Source: CAITYL01 sp041651315 (GTDB lineage Bacteria > Verrucomicrobiota > Lentisphaeria > Oligosphaerales > CAITYL01). From it: a stretch of 64,000 nt of DNA. A program made the translations under genes and the position numbers. Positions 51,447-59,752 of this stretch are shown one piece after another. The DNA is taken from NCBI GenBank assembly GCA_041651315.1, contig JBAZJM010000004.1, positions 1-64,000 of the forward strand, in the 5' to 3' direction. The notes below the pieces were generated by a model that saw only the letters and a list, made by a program, of their open reading frames with translations, was not told the DNA's origin and searched no databases. The stretch's first letter is position 1. Each line of letters begins with the position of its first letter.

Positions 51447-52248
51447 ATTGCCCCCCGGAGAGGCGGGCCAGCTGGCGGTCAAAGAACGCCAGGGCGCGCC
51501 GATCCCACGCCGGCGAATCGTGGTCGCCGCCGGAGATTTCCACATATTCGAACGCCGGCCGGTCGGCCATGGCGGCGGCCAGTTGTCGCGCCTGTTCGAC
51601 CGGGATCAGGGCGTCTGCGCCGCCGTGGGCGAAGAAGACCGGCATGGTCAGCCGGGCACACTGCCGGAGCGTCGAGTGCCGCTGGAACAGCTCCGGGGCG
51701 GCGGCCGGCGTGGCGCCATAGGCAGTGACGATGGCGTCGCCGATCTCGCGCTGGACCGAGCCGGCGGGGTGGGACTGGCACCAGGCATGGTAGCTGGCGA
51801 GGTCGGTGGCGGCGCCCAGGGCGACGCACGCCGCCACGTCCTCCGGGTGCAGGGCCGCGTACAGCAGGTTGCTGGTGCCGCCCATGGAACCGCTGAAGAG
51901 AATAAAGTGATGCGCGCCGTGCGAACTCCGCAGCCAGGCCAGCAGGGCGCACAGGTCCGTGGCGGCGGCCGGCGACATCCAGGCGTTGTCGCGCAGGTTC
52001 GGGGTGACGATGCCGGCGCCGCCGGCCAGCAACGTTGGCAGCCAGGCGTCGCGAATGTCGGCACGGGTGAACAATTGGTCGCCATGGCTGCCGTGGCCAT
52101 GGATCATCACCACCCAAATCGGCAGCGTCCCCGGGCAGACCACCGCCCAGTCCGCGGTGCCGTCCACGGCGCTGCGATAATCCAGGCGGTACGCACCCGC
52201 CGGCGCTCCCGGCGGCACCGCCGCCGAGCGGTCGAGAATTTCAAGCAT
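51445..52248 (-). CDS. Alpha/beta hydrolase
   Basis: A 267-residue serine hydrolase of the dienelactone hydrolase / prolyl oligopeptidase type. The nucleophile is in LFSGSMGGTSNLL. The oxyanion region is MIHGHGSHGD. The acid is likely Asp in FFAHGGADALIPVEQ and the His in SGGDHDSPAW. No signal peptide is present. AAAGGAA lies 6 bases before ATG 52246-52248, while the open frame extends to 52293. Likely an esterase for sugar esters or a similar substrate; no specific one is indicated. Confidence 0.8.
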   Translation of the reverse strand: MLEILDRSAAVPPGAPAGAYRLDYRSAVDGTADWAVVCPGTLPIWVVMIHGHGSHGDQLFTRADIRDAWLPTLLAGGAGIVTPNLRDNAWMSPAAATDLCALLAWLRSSHGAHHFILFSGSMGGTSNLLYAALHPEDVAACVALGAATDLASYHAWCQSHPAGSVQREIGDAIVTAYGATPAAAPELFQRHSTLRQCARLTMPVFFAHGGADALIPVEQARQLAAAMADRPAFEYVEISGGDHDSPAWDRRALAFFDRQLARLSGGQ

Positions 52249-52371
52249 GGTAATTCCTTTGCCAGTTTTTAATCTCGGTGTGAGTCCCTCCATCAGACAG
52301 TATTTCCTTTCGTGTCGTCGTGTGAGTTAAATCATCGACATTCATGAACGGTTACGTTTTCTGCCTGCCTT

Positions 52372-52606
52372 GTCCCCAAGGGGGACTGACATGTCAGCCC
52401 AGGGGCGAATGACCCTGGGGAAATCAGCATCAACCGCATTCGTCCCTGAAGGGGACGTACACGTTCACGTGTTGATGGGAGATGGTCGAATGAGGAAAAA
52501 TACATCTTCATGTAGCACCCCTACAGGGTGCAAATCGGGTTGGGATTTTTTTCATGCCCCAGGGTTGTCCAACCCTGGGCTGGACACGTGTGTCGCCGTT
52601 GGCGAC
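52372..52606. repeat. Train of six small hairpins
   Basis: Within the 380-base gap 52249-52628 six palindromes follow each other: GTCCCCAAGGGGGAC (52372), CCCAGG...CCTGGG (52398-52419), CGTCCCTGAAGGGGACG (52441), GCACCCCTACAGGGTGC (52515), CCCAGGGTTGTCCAACCCTGGG (52558) and GTCGCCGTTGGCGAC (52592). Most have 3-base loops. The 8-mer TTCATGAA flanks the train at 52342 and 52612. No reading frame here looks coding. Confidence 0.75.
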
Positions 52607-52628
52607 AAAAGTTCATGAATAACCCAGG

Positions 52629-54254
52629 TTACGGCGTCAGGCTGTAGGTGGCGAGGATGCGTTTCAGGTTGCCGCCGAGGATGAGCGCCTTGTCCGCCTC
52701 GCTGAGCCGGGCGAAGAGAATGGGCCCGAGCCCCCAGGCAATAGGCAGGTCCTGGAGGTCGGAGCCGAACAGCAGTTTGTCGGCGCCGATGGTTGCCACC
52801 AGCCGCTCGCAATGGCGCGGACCGTCCCACAGCGGGCAGGAACAGATGAACAGGTTGTCCCGTTTTTTGACGACCTCGGCGTAATCCTCAAAGGTATGGC
52901 CGTTGATGAAGCAGGCGTTGGGGTACTGGGCGGTGAGCCGGTCAATGGGGCCGTTGCCGGGGCCCCAGGAATGGTTGAGAATGATCTGCCGGCGGTCATG
53001 GGCCCACTGACAGGCGACGTCGAGCAGGGGGCCGTCGGCCGGGTACCCCTGGTAGTGGGGGATAAGCTTGATGCCGCGCAGGCCGCGCCTGGCGCCGCGT
53101 TCGAGTTCGCGCAGCATGGCGTCGCGCCCGCGGTGGGGATTCACCAGGGTGAAGCCGACGAAACGGTCCGGGTACCGCTGCACGGCGTCGGCAATAATGT
53201 CGTTGCCGTGGGTTTCATCGCTGAACACGCCGGCAATGGTGAACACGCAGATCTTTTCCACCCCCTGCCGATCCATTTCTTTGACCGTGGCGTCCAGGCC
53301 GCCATCCACGACATGGTAATGGTTGCATTTGCCGCCAAGGTGGCCGTGGCAGTCCCAAAAGCGGAGGTCGGGCGGCACAGGAGCGCCGCGGCCGATGGCA
53401 ACATAGCGGTCGGCCGGGGGCATGGGCTTGACTTCCGGGTTGACCACCGGTGGCGACCACGACAGCAAATGCCGCAGGTTGTCGCCGGCAATGAGCTGCC
53501 GGTCGGTGTCGGCGATCTCCGCACGGGCCAGGGTGGCCAGGGTCTGCCCCATGGGGTAATGCGGCCAGTTGGAGCCGTAGACCAAGCGGCGGGCGCCCCA
53601 GTGTTGGGTGATGAATTCGATGCCGCGGTGGAGGAAATATCCGCTCAATTCGACATGCAAGTTTTCGCAGGCCTCCAAAGCGCGGTAGACGAGCCGCTGG
53701 CTGCGGCGGATGCGGGTCTCGGTGACGATCACCGGCAAGGTCGGCCACCGCCGGCACAGGGCCACCACGGCCTCCCAATCGGTCTGGTCGGCGAGAAACT
53801 CGGCCGTTCCATCGTGCCCCACGGGGGCCACGTCGTCGTTGCAGATGAAGACCGGCACCCGTGCGGCCGCCAGCGGTTCCAAGAGCGCGTCGATGCACCA
53901 GGCGCTGAGGTTGTACCGGTAGCGGGCCGGCAGCAGGTGGACGGCACCGACCCGGTTCCGCCGCAGCATGGCCAGCCATTCCTCCCCGGCCGGCTGCTCG
54001 TCCGGGGCGCCGGGGGGCAGCGCGGCCCAGGCGGCATGCAGGCGCGGGTGCGGTTTCACCGTTTCCAGGATGCGGGCGTTGCCGTCGGCCGGATGGTTTT
54101 CCCGGGACAGCGTGTCCAGGACCAGCGCCTCCGCGACGCCGCAGTGGTCGAGGTCGGCGAGCAGGTCGGCGGCGGTGTGCGGATCGCCTTCCCGCAGCTT
54201 GAGGTGCCGGCCGGTGCAGCAGGTGGCGTCAAAAATATTGAGGAATGGCTTCAT
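52629..54254 (-). CDS. Tandem amidohydrolase-2 protein
   Basis: A 541-residue protein made of two fused amidohydrolase-2 type barrels, each about 265 residues. The C-terminal half keeps metal motifs: FWDCHGHLGG (the HxH after strand 1), a His in IILNHSWG, FINGHTFEDY and LLFGSDLQDLP (the catalytic Asp after strand 8). The N-terminal half shows FDATCCTGRH in place of HxH, and VYGSNWPHYP in place of GSD, so it has probably lost catalysis. AGAGG precedes the ATG. It is the last gene of a three-gene operon with two glycosidase-type proteins. Confidence 0.8.
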   Translation of the reverse strand: MKPFLNIFDATCCTGRHLKLREGDPHTAADLLADLDHCGVAEALVLDTLSRENHPADGNARILETVKPHPRLHAAWAALPPGAPDEQPAGEEWLAMLRRNRVGAVHLLPARYRYNLSAWCIDALLEPLAAARVPVFICNDDVAPVGHDGTAEFLADQTDWEAVVALCRRWPTLPVIVTETRIRRSQRLVYRALEACENLHVELSGYFLHRGIEFITQHWGARRLVYGSNWPHYPMGQTLATLARAEIADTDRQLIAGDNLRHLLSWSPPVVNPEVKPMPPADRYVAIGRGAPVPPDLRFWDCHGHLGGKCNHYHVVDGGLDATVKEMDRQGVEKICVFTIAGVFSDETHGNDIIADAVQRYPDRFVGFTLVNPHRGRDAMLRELERGARRGLRGIKLIPHYQGYPADGPLLDVACQWAHDRRQIILNHSWGPGNGPIDRLTAQYPNACFINGHTFEDYAEVVKKRDNLFICSCPLWDGPRHCERLVATIGADKLLFGSDLQDLPIAWGLGPILFARLSEADKALILGGNLKRILATYSLTP

Positions 54255-54264
54255 GACGGGCCTC

Positions 54265-55923
54265 TCATGATTGGCGGCACTCGGCGACCACGAGGCCGCC
54301 GGGAGCCAGGTTGAACGTCAGGGTGTTGCCGGCGAGGGTGGCGGCGGAACTGGTGCCATGGGCGTGAAGGATGCGGATCGCCTTCACGGTGAAGTGGTTC
54401 GGAACCACGCGCATGTGCCTGGCCTGGGCCGGGTCGAGGATGCTGCCCGTGTGATGAACGTCGCCGCGCCTGACCCCGTAGGGATTGTAGACGGCCAGGA
54501 TCCAGGCGCCGTCGGTTTTTCGGTAATTGACCTGCATCGGCAAGTCGCCGTCCTTGGCAAACGGGGCGTGGGCCAGGATGGTTTCGATCACGGCTTCTGC
54601 CCGTGTGTGCTCATCTATCGTGAGGCAGGCCGCATATTGCCCCAGGAGTGTCGGCGGCGCATCATGGGGCACGATGTCGTAAACATCGGGCAGCCGGGTG
54701 GGCGCGGCACCGGCGGTTTCTTCCGGAGCGGGGGCGGTGGAGGCGAAAATGGCCGCGCGAACGGCGGCCCAGGCGCGGTCGATGGGCCGGGCCGGGTACC
54801 ACCGGCGGACGGTCGCATCCAGGTTCTTCAGGTCGGTGGGCGGACAGAGGGCGGCATTGAGCAGCAAGGCGACCGGCGTGTGCGGCTGTCCGCAGTCGGG
54901 ATTGGCTTCGACAAAGTCGAGAAATTCCCGGGTGACCCGCCCGTAAGAGCTCAGTTCCGCCTCATCCCAAGAGCGCAAGTTGCATTCGGCACCCCACTCC
55001 TCGTACAGGCAGTTGGCCCCGGCCAGGTAGGCATGGAAGAAGTGGTGCCGCTGGTTGGCGCTGGAGGGGCCGTGGTCGGGCGACGGCAGCCAGTTGGGGT
55101 CGGTGGTGAAATAGGCGGGCGGCGCGCACCAGCTGTTTTCCTCCAGCGGGATCATGGAGGTGCAGCCCTTGGGGCCCCACGGCGCGTAGAAGACACCCCA
55201 CGGCTTGCCGTGGGCGCGGGCCGCCCCGCGCAGGGCCGCCGTTCCGAACTGGATGTCCGGGCCGGCCCAGGGGCCGACCTCAAACATGCACCAGCCGGCA
55301 CCGTTCCGGTAAAAATGCGTCCAGGCCAGTTCGCCGTAACAGCTGCCTTCGCAGTAGACGCCGTGGTTCGCGGTCTCCGCGAGTTTGCGCTGGAAGAGCT
55401 GGTCGGTTTCCCGCCACATGGCCTCCAGGCTGTCCGGGAAACTCCGGCCCGCGTACCAGTCCCATTCATATTCCAGGGCGCCAAATGCCAGGGGGCGCGG
55501 GAATTTCGGGTGGTCGAGCACGGCGCGGTCAACCGGCCGGTGCCGGTATTCCGGTGAGAAGGTCAGGAACCGCTGCCAGTCGTTGTCGGTGTTGCAGGCG
55601 GTTTCGTGGATTTGGAATCCCAGGAAGCGCGGCCCGAGCAGCGCGGCGTACTCCGCCATGAGTCCCCGGTCATAGGTGTAACCGGCCAGGAACTGCGCGC
55701 CGCCGCACAAGCGGTCAATGACCAGCGGGCGTTTCTCCCCGGCCAGCCGCCGGAACAGCGCGCCGTCTTGGGCCGCCGTGTGGTTGAAGCGGTGCGTGTC
55801 GTCGCCCCACATCGTGTTGACCAGCCGGATGCCGGTGAACGGCCGGACCAGCCCTGCCCGTTCAATGGCGTCATAATACCGGCCCGTCGTCTCGTAGGAA
55901 TGGAGAAAAGAAAAGTGAGACAT
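54265..55923 (-). CDS. Putative glycoside hydrolase-like protein, unassigned
   Basis: A 552-residue protein not assigned to a named family. It begins MSHFSFLHSYETTGRYYDAIE and has a barrel-like N-terminal region (residues 1-390) with many Trp and acidic residues, for example LEYEWDWYAGRSFP, CYGELAWTHFYRNGAGWCMFEVGPWAG and LYEEWGAECNLRSW. The C-terminal 160 residues are a beta domain ending TLTFNLAPGGLVVAECRQ. No signal peptide is seen. The frame opens at 56025 in the preceding gene, but ATG 55921-55923 is 31 bases beyond that gene's stop. A glycosidase role is an inference from the operon. Confidence 0.6.
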   Translation of the reverse strand: MSHFSFLHSYETTGRYYDAIERAGLVRPFTGIRLVNTMWGDDTHRFNHTAAQDGALFRRLAGEKRPLVIDRLCGGAQFLAGYTYDRGLMAEYAALLGPRFLGFQIHETACNTDNDWQRFLTFSPEYRHRPVDRAVLDHPKFPRPLAFGALEYEWDWYAGRSFPDSLEAMWRETDQLFQRKLAETANHGVYCEGSCYGELAWTHFYRNGAGWCMFEVGPWAGPDIQFGTAALRGAARAHGKPWGVFYAPWGPKGCTSMIPLEENSWCAPPAYFTTDPNWLPSPDHGPSSANQRHHFFHAYLAGANCLYEEWGAECNLRSWDEAELSSYGRVTREFLDFVEANPDCGQPHTPVALLLNAALCPPTDLKNLDATVRRWYPARPIDRAWAAVRAAIFASTAPAPEETAGAAPTRLPDVYDIVPHDAPPTLLGQYAACLTIDEHTRAEAVIETILAHAPFAKDGDLPMQVNYRKTDGAWILAVYNPYGVRRGDVHHTGSILDPAQARHMRVVPNHFTVKAIRILHAHGTSSAATLAGNTLTFNLAPGGLVVAECRQS

Positions 55924-55954
55924 TCTGTGGCCGCCCTTTGTTGGGACATTAGCC

Positions 55955-58579
55955 TTAAAATTCCAGCCGCACGCGGGCATGGCCACGGCGGAGGACGACG
56001 CGGACGGTTTCGGCGGCCGGGTCATAGGTGCCGCCGGTGACTTTGGCCGGCTTTAAATGATGGGGATGCGGCAGGCGGATGAGCACGGTTTTCAAGCCGC
56101 GGGTGGCGGCGGTGGGACAGCTGATTTCCGCCTCGATCCGGCCGGCGCCGTGGCCGGAGGTGACCCGGAGGCTGAACGGACCGAAGTAGCTGGCGGCATC
56201 GGTGACGGCGATGGTTTTGCCGTCCTCAAGCCAGCACCGGGGAATGCCCGGCAGCAGTTTCAATGTGGCGCCCTCTTCCAAATACAGCATCCACCGGGTC
56301 TGCATCAGGAACCAGCCTTCCTCATGCGTCTTGTGGACGCTGACATGGTAGAAGTGTTCCCAGAAGGTGTAGGTCTGGCGGTCGGCCAGCCCGGACACCG
56401 TGTTGTAATAGGCCTTCAGGAACGGTTTTACTTCGTTCCGTTTCAAGTGGAGGTAAGGATGGGGGCTGTAGTAGGGCTGGGAGAAGGCGGCGTTGCGGGT
56501 GCACATCAGGTCGGACTGGAACTGCATCAGGAATTCCGCCGCGGGCTCCCTGGGATCAAGCACCTCCTGCAAGACCAGATACAACGGGCCGATGATGGCA
56601 TCGCGGGCGGTAAAGGTGCCGTGGGAATACCATTTGCCGCCTTCCGCCATCAGGCACATCGGCCCCTGATATTCGACCCACGGCGCAGCGGTGGGAATCC
56701 AGGAACCGTCGCCCAACGGCACGACGGGGCCGGCGGCCTGGGCCGCCAGGAACGCCGTCCGGATGTCCGCCAGCAGCGCCTGCGCCTCGGCCTGGATGCG
56801 TTTGGCCTGTTTGGGGTTGACGCCGGCCAGCATCTCCGCCACCCGCTTCATGCCGAGGTAGGAATAGCCGTTCAGCATGAAGATGTGGTAGGGATCCTCG
56901 GGATCGGCCACTTTGCCGTCCATCAGGCCGTACCCCTTGCCGCGCAAATCGTCCCGCAGATTGCGTTCCCGCCAGGCGATCAGGTAATCGCAGGCCTTGA
57001 TGAGATTCGGCGCCACGCGCCTAAGCCAACGGTCGTCACGGGTGTAGCGGTAGTGTTCGCCCATGGACCACAGCGCCGCGCCGGTCTCCAGCATGTAATT
57101 GTTGAAGTTCTGGATGAAGCCGTCCGCATGCTGCTTATCAAGGAAAAACTGCAGGCAACGCTCCGCCAGCGCATGCCGCCCCATGGAATCGGTGAACTGG
57201 ATGATCGGCGAGCTTTCCGAACCGATGGGGCTGTAGACGCCGATGGTGGGGGCCACGGTGCCCGCGGGTTCCCGGCCGTACATGACCAGGTCCAGGTGGA
57301 GCAGGCCGGCCTTGACCATCTCATTGAGCCGTGGTTCCGGCAGGTCATAACGGGTGCCGGCCGCCAGTTTGGCCGTCCAAAACGCCTTGCATTCCGCCTG
57401 GCGCCGGTCGAAATCCTGGGCGGCCAGCTTGAGCGCCCGCTCGCGGCTGATCGGGGAGTGGGGCACGAAAAATTCCAACTCGGCCGTTTCACCGGGCTGC
57501 AGCAACACGGCCACTTCTTCCTGGGGCAGCGGCCGCCCATTCAGGCGCGACACGCAGAACACCCGGCCGCTGTTGTAACTGCTTAACCCCGTGGCCGCAT
57601 CGTAATCGTATTTGGGCCTGACCCACTGGTTGAAGGTCAGGGTTTGAAAAAAGGCGTAGCGGGGAACGTTCCCGGTGTTGCCGGCCCGGGCGCGGAAGTA
57701 CAGCACCACTTCTTCGCCCGTGTGTTCCTCGGTCTTGAGCTTTTCCGCAAACGCTGCCTGCTGTTCCGGGGTGAACATGAAACCGCAGAGCCGGCCGTCG
57801 GCGCACAAGTAGTCGGTGCCCCGGACCGTGGCGGCGGTGAGCGGTTGTTTCTCCAGGGACGCGAAGGCGGTGCAGTCGTAACGGATGTCATCATCCGTGA
57901 TCAACGCATGAAGAATGGGCAGCACGCCGTCGTCGAGCCGGCGGCTGACCGTGTTGGCGCAGCCGACGCCCCGGCCGAGAACAAACCGGAAATCCAACGG
58001 TTTGTTCTCCAGTTCTTCAGGGGTGGTGCCGCCGGGGCGCCACAGTGGCTTGAGAGTGTTTTCCGGCACCCCCTCACGCGGGAAGTTGATCTCGAACAGG
58101 CGGCTGTCCCGGCTGATCCCCAGCCAGGTCGGCACCCACATCTCGCGGGTGTGCCGGGCGGCCGCCTCGAACGATTCCTCCGCCTCGCCCTCCAGCGTCT
58201 GCAGCACCGTCCGCAGGTGGCGGCGGCGGATGGCGGCGGCGATCTCCGCATAGCTCCGCGGATCGTCCGCCGTGGTCACCGCCACCCCGTAGGCCGGAAT
58301 AAAAATCGGCTGTTCCCGGGTGACGTCCCGGAGGAAAAAGGTAAACGGATTGGCGCCCGTCTGGAGGCTGACCGTGGTGGCAAACGCCCCCGCCGCCAGC
58401 TGCACCTGGTCAACCGTCACTTCCAGGCGAATCGGGCCGCTGCCGGCACCGGCGAAGGCGGCGCCGGTGACAGTGCCCCGACCCTGCAGCAGTTTGGCCC
58501 CACGAAACCGCCCATGCCGGACGGCAATGCCGCCTTTGACCGGTCCCTGGTCCCACGCAATCGTTACCTTGGTTGTCAT
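55955..58579 (-). CDS. Six-hairpin glycosidase-like protein
   Basis: An 874-residue protein with an N-terminal beta-sandwich (about 1-370) and an (alpha/alpha)6-barrel (about 380-750) of the six-hairpin glycosidase superfamily, as in GH78/GH95-type enzymes. Barrel segments include SESSPIIQFTDSMGRHALAERCLQFF, NNYMLETGAALWSMGEHYRYTRDDRW and GSWIPTAAPWVEYQGPM. A short C-terminal beta domain follows (GHARVRLEF end). No signal peptide is seen. ATG 58577-58579 (MTTKVT) has an AGGAG site 10 bases upstream. It is the first gene of an operon divergent from the AraC gene at 58730. Alpha-L-rhamnosidase- or fucosidase-like activity is possible but unproven. Confidence 0.7.
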   Translation of the reverse strand: MTTKVTIAWDQGPVKGGIAVRHGRFRGAKLLQGRGTVTGAAFAGAGSGPIRLEVTVDQVQLAAGAFATTVSLQTGANPFTFFLRDVTREQPIFIPAYGVAVTTADDPRSYAEIAAAIRRRHLRTVLQTLEGEAEESFEAAARHTREMWVPTWLGISRDSRLFEINFPREGVPENTLKPLWRPGGTTPEELENKPLDFRFVLGRGVGCANTVSRRLDDGVLPILHALITDDDIRYDCTAFASLEKQPLTAATVRGTDYLCADGRLCGFMFTPEQQAAFAEKLKTEEHTGEEVVLYFRARAGNTGNVPRYAFFQTLTFNQWVRPKYDYDAATGLSSYNSGRVFCVSRLNGRPLPQEEVAVLLQPGETAELEFFVPHSPISRERALKLAAQDFDRRQAECKAFWTAKLAAGTRYDLPEPRLNEMVKAGLLHLDLVMYGREPAGTVAPTIGVYSPIGSESSPIIQFTDSMGRHALAERCLQFFLDKQHADGFIQNFNNYMLETGAALWSMGEHYRYTRDDRWLRRVAPNLIKACDYLIAWRERNLRDDLRGKGYGLMDGKVADPEDPYHIFMLNGYSYLGMKRVAEMLAGVNPKQAKRIQAEAQALLADIRTAFLAAQAAGPVVPLGDGSWIPTAAPWVEYQGPMCLMAEGGKWYSHGTFTARDAIIGPLYLVLQEVLDPREPAAEFLMQFQSDLMCTRNAAFSQPYYSPHPYLHLKRNEVKPFLKAYYNTVSGLADRQTYTFWEHFYHVSVHKTHEEGWFLMQTRWMLYLEEGATLKLLPGIPRCWLEDGKTIAVTDAASYFGPFSLRVTSGHGAGRIEAEISCPTAATRGLKTVLIRLPHPHHLKPAKVTGGTYDPAAETVRVVLRRGHARVRLEF

Positions 58580-58729
58580 CCGGCTGTCTCCTGTCGGCAT
58601 TCCGGCCTGCCGGTTTGGCCTCCGATGGCCGGCCGGTGGCGGGCGGAAATGATGTCGTTACCGCAGTCTAGCGTCATTTGGGCCGTCCGCCCATGGAGGT
58701 TTTTGTATAAAAGATGTATGTTATGGCAA

Positions 58730-59602
58730 ATGAAAACCCCGTGGCGCATCGGTCATTTGTTTGAGGGCGCGGCGTTTGCCGGGGTGGCGCCGCGGGTGGT
58801 GGCCGCGGTGGCCACGGCCCGAACCGCCTGGGGGGTGAGCCAGGGCAACCGGCATGCCTTCTGGGTGCTCGACTATTCGGTGGATGACTGCGGCCTCTGC
58901 CGGGTGCAGGGGGCCGGCCCAACCTGGTTTACCCGGGAACCGGGGATCGCCCATCTCTACGCGCCGGGCACCCGCTATTGGGAGGACAGCCGCCGGGTTG
59001 CCGGCTGTTTTGAGAGCCGGTATGTCATCTTTGCCGGCGGCCAGCTGGCGGGGCTGAATGAGTTTGTACAAAACAGCAAGGGTTTTGGCCGTTTTCAGGA
59101 TCCCGCCGGGGGGTTGGGCGAACAGTTGCGGCGCCTGGCCCTGGCCGCCCAGGACGGGGACGGGGCCTTTTGGCGCGTGCAGGGGCTGCTCGCCGACCTG
59201 TTCGTCCTGCTGCGACAACCGTCACGCCCGGCGGCGGGCAGTGATTTTGTCCACATTCTTGCCGGGGCGGCGCCCGGTGTGGCCACGGGGCTGGCGGAGC
59301 GGTTGACCCAGTGGCTGGCCGGCCATTATTCAGAGCCGTTCTCCCTGGCGGCCCTGGCCCGTCGCCTGAACGTGAGCCCCTCCACGCTCACCCACAAATA
59401 CAAGCAGCTCACCGGGGAAAGCCCGTTGCAGGCCCTGATTGCCATCCGGGTCAACCATGCCAAGGAAATGCTGCTGCGCGGCCGCAGCCTGAAAGAGATC
59501 GCCGCCGAGACCGGCTTCTATGACCCGTTCCACCTGTCCAAGGTGTTCAAAAAGAAAACCGGTCTGACCCCGCGAGAATACTTGAAACGGCACCGTGCCT
59601 GA
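58730..59602 (+). CDS. AraC-family transcriptional regulator
   Basis: A 290-residue AraC regulator, close paralogue of 40097-40975. The sensor domain shows HAFWVLDYSVDDCGLCRVQ and HLYAPGTRYWEDSRRV, then FVQNSKGFGRFQDPAGG. The C-terminal helix-turn-helix pair is FSLAALARRLNVSPSTLTHKYK and LKEIAAETGFYDPFHLSKVFKKKTGLTPREYLKR. ATG 58730 (MKTPWRIGHLF) aligns with the paralogue start; ATG 58718 is also possible. It is divergent from the six-hairpin glycosidase operon with a 150-base gap, and probably controls it. Confidence 0.88.
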   Translation: MKTPWRIGHLFEGAAFAGVAPRVVAAVATARTAWGVSQGNRHAFWVLDYSVDDCGLCRVQGAGPTWFTREPGIAHLYAPGTRYWEDSRRVAGCFESRYVIFAGGQLAGLNEFVQNSKGFGRFQDPAGGLGEQLRRLALAAQDGDGAFWRVQGLLADLFVLLRQPSRPAAGSDFVHILAGAAPGVATGLAERLTQWLAGHYSEPFSLAALARRLNVSPSTLTHKYKQLTGESPLQALIAIRVNHAKEMLLRGRSLKEIAAETGFYDPFHLSKVFKKKTGLTPREYLKRHRA

Positions 59603-59654
59603 GGACAAGAGGCGCCTCAACGGACAGAACGGAAAACATGGCAGCGGCGCCGTG

Positions 59655-59752
59655 TCCGTTCTGTCCGTTCTGTCCGTTCTGTCCGTTCTGTCCGTTCTGT
59701 CCGTTCTGTCCGTTCTGTCCGTTCTATCCGTTTAGTCCGTTCCAGTCCGTGG
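59655..59752. repeat. Nonamer tandem array TCCGTTCTG
   Basis: Seven perfect copies of TCCGTTCTG from 59655 are followed by TCCGTTCTA, TCCGTTTAG, TCCGTTCCAG and TCCGTGG. The degenerate end overlaps the 3' end of the converging ferredoxin-type gene and provides its stop codon (complement of TTA 59732-59734) and last codons. The word resembles the GTCCGTG of the 44225-44316 array. Confidence 0.92.

Noticed and set aside
59655..59752. CRISPR or coding repeat
   Set aside because: It is an uninterrupted 9-bp tandem repeat without spacers; only its degenerate end is coding, in the converging gene.
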